Positions 15,144-21,866 of a stretch of DNA of 29,558 bases are shown here, piece after piece. A program made the translations under genes and the position numbers. Source of the DNA: an uncultured Blautia sp. (lineage in GTDB: Bacteria; Bacillota; Clostridia; Lachnospirales; Lachnospiraceae); NCBI GenBank assembly GCA_900547685.1, contig URHS01000030.1, positions 1 through 29,558 on the forward strand, read 5' to 3'. The notes beneath the pieces were generated by a model. It was not told where the DNA came from. It searched no databases and was given only the letters and a program-made list of their open reading frames with translations. Numbering within the stretch: position 1 is the stretch's first letter; every line of letters starts with the position of its first letter.

Positions 15144-15154
15144 TTATCCTGCCC
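15117..15154. terminator. Perfect palindrome, shared convergent terminator
   Basis: 18-bp arms (GGGCAGGATAACTATTTG and its exact complement) flank a 2-nt centre. It covers the end of the XRE gene (stop 15143) and ends 6 nt before the stop of the converging minus-strand gene. The T tails are weak on both sides, so termination is likely but not certain. Confidence 0.65.
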
Positions 15155-15159
15155 TGTTG

Positions 15160-15393
15160 CTATGTTTCTTTTGACAGTTTATCGGCAAGATAACCGATGA
15201 CCTCCTCAACAGTTGGGCTATCTCCCTCGCATGGAAAGCTACTCCAGAAACGTTGTATTTTTGGATCATCACTTTTCATGGTATAGGAAATAGCTCGTCC
15301 GATTTCAGTTCTCACTTCCTCTGGTGAGATGCCTTCCCTTTTTGCGATAATCTCCAAATTTTTTTCAATCTCTAGTTCTCTTTTTTGGTTCAT
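15160..15393 (-). CDS. Small protein resembling a Spo0A C-terminal-type domain
   Basis: A 77-residue soluble protein whose central part reads IAKREGISPEEVRTEIGRAI and then DPKIQRFWSSFP, followed by SPTVEEVIGYLADKLSK. This resembles a group of small Lachnospiraceae proteins annotated by similarity to the Spo0A C-terminal domain, and the region looks like a short helix-turn-helix bundle. That family name is from memory and not certain. It converges on the preceding XRE gene and is divergent from the next XRE gene, sharing an operator-rich intergenic region. Function unknown. Confidence 0.6.
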   Translation of the reverse strand: MNQKRELEIEKNLEIIAKREGISPEEVRTEIGRAISYTMKSDDPKIQRFWSSFPCEGDSPTVEEVIGYLADKLSKET

Positions 15394-15434
15394 AGTGTTA
15401 TAAAATCCCTTTCTAAATATCTCCTATGTGTAAG

Positions 15435-15504
15435 AAGTCTAACAAGACTTTTAAGAACTTATATTTCTATTCTATCAACGGTACACTATATAAGTCAAAC
15501 AAGA
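15435..15504. promoter_or_regulatory. Repeated operator-like sites in a divergent promoter
   Basis: AAGTCTAACAAGACTT (15435-15450, itself a palindrome with AACA centre) and AAGTCAAACAAGA (15492-15504) share 12 of 13 bases. They bracket the region between the minus-strand gene and the XRE gene at 15533 and are plausible autoregulatory XRE operators. Confidence 0.45.
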
Positions 15505-15532
15505 TATGGCAATATATTCAAGGAGGTAGTAC

Positions 15533-15763
15533 ATGGAAGAATACGGAACTATCCGCATTAAACTGGATGAGCTGATTGAAAAAGCAGGCATCAGTAAAAA
15601 TAAGTTAAGCCATAAGGCTGAAATGCAGCGTTCACAGATTAACAATTACTGTAACAATCAGATTACCAGATTGGATATTGAGGTACTTGCCAGAATCTGC
15701 ACCGTTTTAAATTGTTCGATTGGCGATTTATTAGAGTATATTCCGCCAGAAGATAAAAGTTAA
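15533..15763 (+). CDS. Small Cro/CI-type XRE regulator
   Basis: A 76-residue protein that is almost entirely one HTH domain: IRIKLDELIEKAGISKNKLSHKAE then SQINNYCNNQITRLDIEVLARICTVLNCSIGDLLEYIP. The LNCSIGDLLEYIP ending is typical of the compact YozG/Cro-like group. AAGGAGGTAG precedes ATG 15533. It follows a promoter region with paired operator-like repeats and ends before its own terminator, so it is a single-gene unit. Confidence 0.88.
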   Translation: MEEYGTIRIKLDELIEKAGISKNKLSHKAEMQRSQINNYCNNQITRLDIEVLARICTVLNCSIGDLLEYIPPEDKS

Positions 15764-15785
15764 TTCTATCATACAACATTAGAAT

Positions 15786-15827
15786 GACCTTGTGAGTATT
15801 TTCTATACTTGCAGGGTTCTTTTTTTG
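15786..15827 (+). terminator. Terminator after the small XRE gene
   Basis: GACCTTGTGAGTAT pairs with ATACTTGCAGGGTT (with several G-T pairs) around a TTTCT loop, followed by a run of seven or more Ts. Confidence 0.75.
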
Positions 15828-15841
15828 CTGAAAATATGGAT

Positions 15842-15919
15842 GTACACAGAAAAGGTGTACTATGTTCTACTTAAAATAGCGGGTATAGTCACTCTGAATG
15901 TCTGTGTACCTGCGGTACA
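15842..15919. promoter_or_regulatory. Two GTAC-type palindromes upstream of an xre gene
   Basis: GTACAC-N7-GTGTAC (15842-15860) and TGTACC-N3-GGTACA (15905-15919) both have perfect 6-bp arms. They lie 47-124 bp before ATG 15966 and are plausible operators for that regulator. Confidence 0.4.
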
Positions 15920-15965
15920 ATTTTTACAGCTTAAGCAATACATAAGACGTCAGAAAGAGTATTCA

Positions 15966-16298
15966 ATGCAGTATTATGACAAGAAAGCTGTTGGGGAGCG
16001 GATCAAAACTATTAGGCTCCGTAATAATATGACACAAAGCAGACTGGCAGAGGAGCTGGACTATACTAGTGAACGGCAGTTGCAGAGGATTGAAAGTGGA
16101 GAGACTTCCTGCTCTGTGGATAAACTGATGGAACTGGCGCAGATTTTAGATGTCAGTACCGATTATCTTTTGTTTGGGCAGAAGATGATACAGGACGCAG
16201 GGGTAATGAGATACATGGAAGGAAAATCAGATAAGCAGATCGCCTATCTGGAGAGCATTTTGAAAACAGCATCAGAGAATATGGAATCGCTATACTGA
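15966..16298 (+). CDS. XRE-family regulator
   Basis: A 110-residue protein: N-terminal HTH (VGERIKTIRLRNNMTQSRLA, SERQLQRIESGETSCSVDKL) followed by LDVSTDYLLFG and a helical tail. The open frame runs back to 15792, but that part covers the previous gene's terminator and has no ribosome site. ATG 15966, at the start of MQYYDKKAVGERI, matches the usual N-terminus of such proteins; GAAAGAG is the only candidate ribosome site. It is the fourth XRE gene in about 5 kb. Confidence 0.82.
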   Translation: MQYYDKKAVGERIKTIRLRNNMTQSRLAEELDYTSERQLQRIESGETSCSVDKLMELAQILDVSTDYLLFGQKMIQDAGVMRYMEGKSDKQIAYLESILKTASENMESLY

Positions 16299-16317
16299 TA
16301 ACTGGTGTTCAGGATGG

Positions 16318-16389
16318 GTATCTTTACTTGATTGCAGGATTGAGGACATTATGGAGTTTATTCCGGATCAGGATTTAAATTCAAAATAA
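16318..16389 (+). pseudogene. C-terminal remnant of another small XRE gene
   Basis: The frame reads SLLDCRIEDIMEFIPDQDLNSK and then stops. This matches the end of compact XRE proteins (compare LNCSIGDLLEYIPPEDKS in the gene at 15533). Nothing before about 16318 continues the protein, so only the last 20-odd codons survive. Confidence 0.6.
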
Positions 16390-16434
16390 GAGACTTTTCG
16401 GACGCTGATGTTTGGAAAGTCTCTTTTCTTTTTG
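16387..16434 (+). terminator. Terminator after the XRE cluster
   Basis: AGAGACTTT (16389-16397) pairs with AAAGTCTCT (16416-16424), followed by TTTCTTTTT. It marks the end of the regulator cluster and the start of the non-coding mobile-element leader. Confidence 0.75.
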
Positions 16435-16639
16435 GCTTGGTTCTCAAGCTTATAGTCCCCTTTTTTATAATTATTGCTTATCAATCAGGTTTTGCATACT
16501 GCCGGATTATGCCGCCCAGCCTGCCAAACTGTGTCGTAAAAAAATCAGGCGTTTTGTCTTATGATTGTTACAGGCTCAAAGGAGCCTTGATCTTTGAAAA
16601 ACTGAATAGGACACGCATACATCTGATTTTATTTTCGCC

Positions 16640-17012
16640 TTTATCCGTAAATCTTTATGGTTTCCGGGTAGGGGTGGCAGAAACCCATTTCGTGCGATGA
16701 AGCTCCTCGATACGGATTACTGCGCTGACAAGTCTTTGAACTGTTTAGCGGTTGTGGTGGTCTTGTATTGTGCCTGTGAAGGTTCTAAGCAGAGGTTTGT
16801 GCCTACCGGACGTGGCAGCCGGAGATAATGAGATAGAACAGCACCGGAATTTCAGCGAAACGCATTTTCCGGGAGTGGCTCCCTGTAGATTCCGTCTGGT
16901 TGGGCATGATGGAGGTGCAGTGTGGGATTGCCGTCCCAATGTATGTTGCCCGGCTGGGGGTGCTGTCAAGTGGCAGCTAGGAGAATAGCGGCTTTTGCCG
17001 CTGTTCTCTGAC
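16640..17012 (+). ncRNA. Candidate structured non-coding RNA
   Basis: The stretch from 16435 to 17152 has no convincing gene. This central part is richer in G and C than its flanks and dense in hairpins: CCGGAA/TTCCGG (16844-16872), GGGAG-TGG-CTCCC (16871-16883), TGGGA/TCCCA (16923-16938), GCTGTC-AAGT-GGCAGC (16962-16977), and a long stem of GAGAA plus AGCGGC around TTTT (16981-17008). I recognise no Rfam class. Open frames here have no ribosome sites and poor codon character. A structured leader or element-borne RNA is my inference. Confidence 0.4.
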
Positions 17013-17048
17013 ATGATAAAAGCTGCTAAAAAATGGATTATTATGAAG

Positions 17049-17101
17049 TTATCTTTTGAGATAAGGGAGCGGCAGATCCGTTTCATTATCTCAGGAGATA
17101 A
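17049..17101. repeat. Twin palindromes upstream of the recombinase module
   Basis: TTATCTTTTGAGATAA (17049-17064) and TTATCTCAGGAGATAA (17086-17101) share TTATCT/AGATAA arms and are 37 bp apart centre to centre. They lie 52-104 bp ahead of the first gene of the mobile module and could be operators or recombinase sites. Confidence 0.5.
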
Positions 17102-17152
17102 CAGCCGGCGTATCTTTCTGTAATAATCTAAGAAAGAGCAGGTAAAGAGAAT

Positions 17153-17584
17153 ATGTGCAAGATAGGCATTATGTTAGGTACAGCCGGGGAGAATATTCCT
17201 TCGGCTATTTTATTTATGAACTCCAACAAATCGGAGAAGAACATCCGTAAAAAGGTTGCCAAGACCAGAGAGAAGTGTCTCTCGCATGGAATTATCTTAG
17301 GACATGATGTGGTCATTTGCAAAGGACCGGACAGGGATGTTGACCGTGATGCAGTCAATCTCTTGATTTCCTTTTTGATGACCGGACAGTATGACATGGT
17401 GGCGGTGGACAAGCTGACAGATTTAACGGAAGATGTATCCGATATGGAGGAACTTATGAAGGATGCCGCTAAGATTGGTGTCGGCTTCCTTGAATTATCC
17501 ACAATGGACTATTACGAATACAAGGATGTAAAGCCTGCCCCTGACAATATTATTCCGATATGGGACGGAGGCATAGGCTGCTGA
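17153..17584 (+). CDS. Degenerate serine-recombinase N-terminal-like protein
   Basis: A 143-residue protein resembling only the catalytic domain of serine recombinases: FLMTGQYDMVAVDKLTDLTED aligns with the family's GKIDCIIVKDLSRLGRN, and IGVGFLELST with the V-R-F-I-A strand. The catalytic YxRxS is absent (the N-terminus reads IGIMLGTAG) and the conserved Arg pair of LSRLGR is replaced, so it should be inactive. There is no zinc ribbon or coiled coil. Its stop overlaps the MazF start (TGATG), giving tight translational coupling in the position where an antitoxin normally sits. Function is open: regulator, decoy subunit or antitoxin substitute. Confidence 0.65.
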   Translation: MCKIGIMLGTAGENIPSAILFMNSNKSEKNIRKKVAKTREKCLSHGIILGHDVVICKGPDRDVDRDAVNLLISFLMTGQYDMVAVDKLTDLTEDVSDMEELMKDAAKIGVGFLELSTMDYYEYKDVKPAPDNIIPIWDGGIGC

Positions 17585-17952
17585 TGAAGATCAGACGAGG
17601 AGACATACTTTATGCGGATTTGGGTGGTCAGTATCAGGGAAGTATGCAGGGAGGTATGCGACCTGTGGTTGTTGTCAGTAATAACATGGCAAACAAGCAC
17701 AGTACCGTAATCACGGTAGTCCCTCTCTCCACCAAAATCTTTAAAAAGAAAAACCTTCCCACTCATGTATTCGTATCGGCATACCGAGCAGAGGGATTGG
17801 AACAGCATAGCATAGCCCTCTGTGAACAGGTGACTGCCCTTGACTATGGCAGGATTATTGAGAACATGGGAAAGGTTGACGAGGAAACCCTTGCAAGGAT
17901 CACCGAAGCGGTGCAGGTACAGGTGGGGGTGTTTGATAAGTATAACAGATAA
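17584..17952 (+). CDS. MazF/PemK-type endoribonuclease toxin
   Basis: A 122-residue protein with the MazF/PemK/Kid fold: RRGDILYADLGG at the start, GGMRPVVVVSNN with the conserved Arg, VITVVPLST with the conserved Thr, and EQVTALDYGRI in the C-terminal half. These enzymes cut single-stranded RNA at short motifs. The start is ATG 17584, overlapping the previous gene's stop, rather than the in-frame ATG 17560. No MazE-type antitoxin gene is visible; the overlapped upstream gene is recombinase-like. MazF genes near serine recombinases are known in mobile DNA of Clostridia, where they may stabilise the element. Confidence 0.9.
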   Translation: MKIRRGDILYADLGGQYQGSMQGGMRPVVVVSNNMANKHSTVITVVPLSTKIFKKKNLPTHVFVSAYRAEGLEQHSIALCEQVTALDYGRIIENMGKVDEETLARITEAVQVQVGVFDKYNR

Positions 17953-18043
17953 AAGATAAGACGTATTAAAGCCGGGCAGTTTGTCCGGCTTTTACATAGC
18001 AGTTTTAAGCTGCCATGAATTTATATATTAGGAGGCTTATAAA

Positions 18044-18289
18044 GTGTCACTACTTAACTTAGACGAAATGAGAGCAGTTGATATTAGAACAGTAAACCCG
18101 GAGAGCCTTGTGGATATAACTCAAATTCATATAGACGAAAATCTGGAAGGAGAGAAAAGGGCAGAGGAATTTATCCGTCAGGTAAAAAATCCATACTGCT
18201 TTAAAGTGGGAAAAATGATTGTGAAATCAAGCTATTCAGAAGGTTCTACCCTTACGGAGCGTTTTCAGGAGTTAGTCCTTGCGGTCTGA
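18044..18289 (+). CDS. Small acidic accessory protein
   Basis: An 81-residue soluble protein starting at GTG 18044 behind a clear AGGAGG. Key stretches are EMRAVDIRTVNPESLVDI and VKNPYCFKVGKMIVKSSYSE, then TERFQELV. I recognise this as a small family common in Lachnospiraceae mobile elements (I believe DUF6870, from memory). It sits between the toxin and the recombinase genes. No enzymatic motif is visible; a role in regulation or excision control would be guesswork. Confidence 0.7.
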   Translation: MSLLNLDEMRAVDIRTVNPESLVDITQIHIDENLEGEKRAEEFIRQVKNPYCFKVGKMIVKSSYSEGSTLTERFQELVLAV

Positions 18290-18440
18290 TTTATTAAAAA
18301 AAGGGGTGGAAATTTCCCGAATATTATGTTAATCTAGGAATCATAAAAAATAGGGCTGACATCAGTGCAGACCTCTGATTCTTAGGTTATTAAGATAGGG
18401 CAATCTTAATTTGAAAATCATAAGAATGGAGCGATGCAGG

Positions 18441-20111
18441 ATGAAGGCGAACACTTCTAAAATTTTTCATGCAGCCATCTACTTACGATTATCAAAGGAA
18501 GATGGCGATGTTGCTGAAGGTAGCAGACTGGAAAGCAACAGTATCTCAAATCAAAAAGATTTAATCATGGACTTTGTGGGTAAGCACCCGGAAATCCATA
18601 TTCATTCGATAAGAGTGGATGATGGATACAGCGGTGTAAACTTTGATCGTCCGAGTTTCCAACAGATGTTAGAGGATATAAAGGCTGGCGAGGTTGATTG
18701 TGTCATTGTAAAGGACTTGTCACGTTTCGGCAGAAATTATATCGAGGCAGGAAGGTATATTGAAAAGATTTTCCCTATGATGGGAGTTCGTTTCATTGCA
18801 GTTACGGACTGTTTTGACAGTCTGGAGAACAATAACGGTACTGAAATGATTGTCCCTTTCAAGAACCTGATAAATGATGCGTACAGCAGGGATATTTCCA
18901 TCAAGATTAGAAGTAATCTGGAAGTAAAAAGAAAAAGGGGAGATTACATCGGTGCGTTTGTCACATATGGTTATCAGAAGTCCTTTGAAAATAAGAATAA
19001 AATCGTTGTAGACGAATATGCAGCCGAGGTTGTAAAGGACATTTTCAGAATGAAGCTGCTTGGCATGAGCCAGCAGACCATAGCGGATATTCTGAACGAA
19101 AACGGAGTTTTAGCTCCACTTGCTTATAAGAACAGTATCGGGATACATTTGAAAACTTCCTTTGATATGGGGGAGGCACCAAAATGGAATTATGTTTCTG
19201 TTACCCGTATTCTGAAAAATGAGATTTATACGGGGGTTCTGATACAGGGCAGACAGACAACACCTAACTATAAGGTAAAGACAAGAGTGACGAAACCCGA
19301 AAATCAATGGGTTCGCATTGAGAATAATCATGAGGCTGTTATTAACAGACGGGATTTTGACTTAGTGCAGGAATTGTTGAAACTGGACACCAGATGCTCT
19401 CCCGGAGAGAACAAGGTTTATCCTTTATCCGGTGTTCTGGTCTGTGGGGATTGTCTTGACAGCATGGTGCGTAAGACGGTTCCGGCAAATGGTAAGCAGT
19501 ATGTTTATTATGTCTGCTCGACCAACAAAAAGAATAAAAATCAATGTTCCCCGCACCGGATCAGCGAAGCTGAATTGATGGATGCGGTATTGAAAGCCAT
19601 CCAGCTTCATGTAAAAGAAATGCTTGGTGTGAAGAATGCCTTGAAAATGATTGATGAGCTGCAATGGAAGCAGGCAGGAATTGAGAAATACGAGGAACGG
19701 ATAAGGAGGGAAAAGGAGAATAAAGCCAAAATTGAGGCTAGAAAGCTGAATCTGTACGAAGATTTCAAAGACGGTATTTTAACAAAACAGGAATATGTAC
19801 AGATGAAAGAGGAGTACAGTTATCAGGTTGCCATTTCTGAAAGAGCAATCAGTTCCTATCAGCATGAAGTAGAACTGCTGAAAAATAACAAAGGAAGCAG
19901 ACAGGAATGGATAAAAGCTTTCAAGAGATTTGAAAATATCACAGAACTGGACAGGGCGGCGGTCATTGCTCTTGTTAAGCAGGTTCGGGTATATGACAAA
20001 GACAGAATTGAGGTTGTTTTTAACTTTCAGGAGGAAACAGAGAGGCAAAGCAGTTTAATTGCATTTGCAAATCCTGCCTGCAAAAACTATGTGGAAGGGA
20101 TGGTGGTGTAA
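18441..20111 (+). CDS. Large serine recombinase 1
   Basis: A 556-residue site-specific recombinase. The N-terminal resolvase domain has the nucleophile in YLRLSKEDG (S18) and the conserved KDLSRFGRN; the middle recombinase domain follows; a zinc ribbon is formed by CGDC...YYVCS...QC (about 340-375); the C-terminus is a coiled coil. ATG 18441 lies 9 nt after GGAG; upstream in-frame TTG 18411 and ATG 18426 lack a ribosome site. The next gene starts directly after its stop. All key residues are present, so it should be active. Confidence 0.93.
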   Translation: MKANTSKIFHAAIYLRLSKEDGDVAEGSRLESNSISNQKDLIMDFVGKHPEIHIHSIRVDDGYSGVNFDRPSFQQMLEDIKAGEVDCVIVKDLSRFGRNYIEAGRYIEKIFPMMGVRFIAVTDCFDSLENNNGTEMIVPFKNLINDAYSRDISIKIRSNLEVKRKRGDYIGAFVTYGYQKSFENKNKIVVDEYAAEVVKDIFRMKLLGMSQQTIADILNENGVLAPLAYKNSIGIHLKTSFDMGEAPKWNYVSVTRILKNEIYTGVLIQGRQTTPNYKVKTRVTKPENQWVRIENNHEAVINRRDFDLVQELLKLDTRCSPGENKVYPLSGVLVCGDCLDSMVRKTVPANGKQYVYYVCSTNKKNKNQCSPHRISEAELMDAVLKAIQLHVKEMLGVKNALKMIDELQWKQAGIEKYEERIRREKENKAKIEARKLNLYEDFKDGILTKQEYVQMKEEYSYQVAISERAISSYQHEVELLKNNKGSRQEWIKAFKRFENITELDRAAVIALVKQVRVYDKDRIEVVFNFQEETERQSSLIAFANPACKNYVEGMVV

Positions 20112-21866
20112 ATGGCTAGAAAGAGTAGAAAACAGACCACCATTTCACAGGCACAGGCTCCGGTTTCCACACCGGACAGCAAAGTATTTTGTACAGCCTT
20201 ATATGCCAGATTGTCTGCGGATGAACATTGCAGGGCTGAGGGAACAACCATTGAAAACCAGCTTTATCTTCTGAGGGAGTATGTAAAGGACAAACCATAT
20301 CTTCAAGTGGTTGGTGAGTATTATGATGACGGTGTTACCGGAACAAAGTTCGACAGACCTGATTTTAACCGTATGATTGCAGATATGCGAGCCGGAAAAA
20401 TTGATTGTATTATTGTAAAAGATTTATCCCGGCTTGGCAGAAATTATCTGGAAGCAGGAGATTATCTTGAAAAGATATTCCCATTCTTTGGAGTACGGTT
20501 TATTGCCATTACTGACGGCTATGACAGCAGTTGTCCAAACCTTACGGAAGATGGCTTGATTGTTCCGTTAAAGAACCTGATTAACGATATTTATGCAAAA
20601 GACCTTTCCCGAAAGGTCAGTTCCGCATTTCTCATTAAGCAAAAGCAGGGGAAATTTATCGGAATGTCAGCTCCGTATGGATATATGAAATCCCCGGCAG
20701 ATCATAACAAGCTGATTGTGGATGAAGATGTAAGGGAGATTGTATGGAATATTTTTCATTGGAGAGCGGATGGTGAAAGTCTTACAACCATTGTCAGGCG
20801 GTTAAATGACTATGGTATCCCATGTCCGACCAGATATAAGTATCTGAAAGGCTGGGTTAAATCAGAACGCTCAAAGTCAGGCTTATGGACGGTCAGCACA
20901 TTGGCAAGGGTTTTGGAAAATCCGGTGTATATCGGAGATATGGAACAGGGTATTGTAAGAACTGCATTATACAAGGGTATGAAACCAACCGTAATGCCTG
21001 CGGAAGAAAGGATTTATGTAAAAAATACTCATGAGGCGATTGTTGAAAGAGAAGTTTTCGAGAAAATCAATGAACAGCGACAGCAGTTCAGAGAGAAATT
21101 TCATAGCAATTACGGTAAGCATGACAGTATTTCCAAAGAGCCGAATTTGTTAAAAGGAGTTCTGGTTTGTGCAGATTGCGGCAAGAATATGTCTCTTTGG
21201 CGGGATAGAAGCGGAGTAAAGCTCAATCCACCGAGGGTTTATTACAAATACATCTGCCAGACCTATCAAACATTGAAAGAAAAAGGCTGCACCAGAAAAC
21301 GTCTGAACAAAAAGGATGTCGAACAGGCAGTAGAGGAAGCTATCCGCCTTCACATTAAGCTGTTCTTAGACAGTAAAAAGGCTCTTGAACAGTTAAACCG
21401 TACCCAGCAGGCAAGACAAATCAATGAAGGTTATCAGAGGGAAATCCTTGAGGCTTGCAAGAGAAAAAACAGGGCGGAGAACAGAGCAGGCTCCCTTTAC
21501 AATGATTATGCAGACGGAATACTTAGTGAAAGTGATTATCTGTATGCAAAGGAAAAATATCTGAAGGAAGCTGAGGCTGAGAAACAGAAAATCGCTGAAT
21601 TGCAGGAAATGCAAAGACGATATGAGAAAGGCTGCAAGGAAACCAGTAAGCTGGAGTCATTGGTGGAAAAGTACAAGAACTTTGACAACTTAACAGAGGA
21701 CATTATCCAATCCTTTATCAGTAAGGTACTTGTGTATAGTGATGAGAGTTTAGAGATATGTTTCCGTTTCAAAGACGAGCTTGAGGAGCTGACTCAGGTG
21801 GTTAAGGAAAGGAGCGACGAGATATGCAGGGTGAGAACAAAGTTATCTATGGCAGCGAATATGTAA
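20112..21866 (+). CDS. Large serine recombinase 2
   Basis: A 584-residue recombinase with an extra, low-complexity N-terminal 25 residues. The nucleophile is in YARLSADEH (S35); KDLSRLGRN, a zinc ribbon (CADCGKNM...YICQTYQ...GC) and a long charged coiled coil follow. ATG 20112 abuts the previous stop codon (TAAATG). It overlaps the third recombinase gene by 43 nt, so the three are translated as a unit. The three proteins differ enough that they are not recent duplicates. Confidence 0.93.
   Translation: MARKSRKQTTISQAQAPVSTPDSKVFCTALYARLSADEHCRAEGTTIENQLYLLREYVKDKPYLQVVGEYYDDGVTGTKFDRPDFNRMIADMRAGKIDCIIVKDLSRLGRNYLEAGDYLEKIFPFFGVRFIAITDGYDSSCPNLTEDGLIVPLKNLINDIYAKDLSRKVSSAFLIKQKQGKFIGMSAPYGYMKSPADHNKLIVDEDVREIVWNIFHWRADGESLTTIVRRLNDYGIPCPTRYKYLKGWVKSERSKSGLWTVSTLARVLENPVYIGDMEQGIVRTALYKGMKPTVMPAEERIYVKNTHEAIVEREVFEKINEQRQQFREKFHSNYGKHDSISKEPNLLKGVLVCADCGKNMSLWRDRSGVKLNPPRVYYKYICQTYQTLKEKGCTRKRLNKKDVEQAVEEAIRLHIKLFLDSKKALEQLNRTQQARQINEGYQREILEACKRKNRAENRAGSLYNDYADGILSESDYLYAKEKYLKEAEAEKQKIAELQEMQRRYEKGCKETSKLESLVEKYKNFDNLTEDIIQSFISKVLVYSDESLEICFRFKDELEELTQVVKERSDEICRVRTKLSMAANM

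Noticed and set aside
15792..15965. N-terminal hydrophobic extension of the XRE protein at 15966
   Set aside because: This frame runs through the preceding terminator and the palindromes and has no ribosome site.
16437..16988. Open frames at 16437-16700 and 16752-16988 as genes
   Set aside because: They have no ribosome site and poor protein character (short, Cys/Pro/His-rich), and they lie in the hairpin-dense stretch, so chance frames are more likely.
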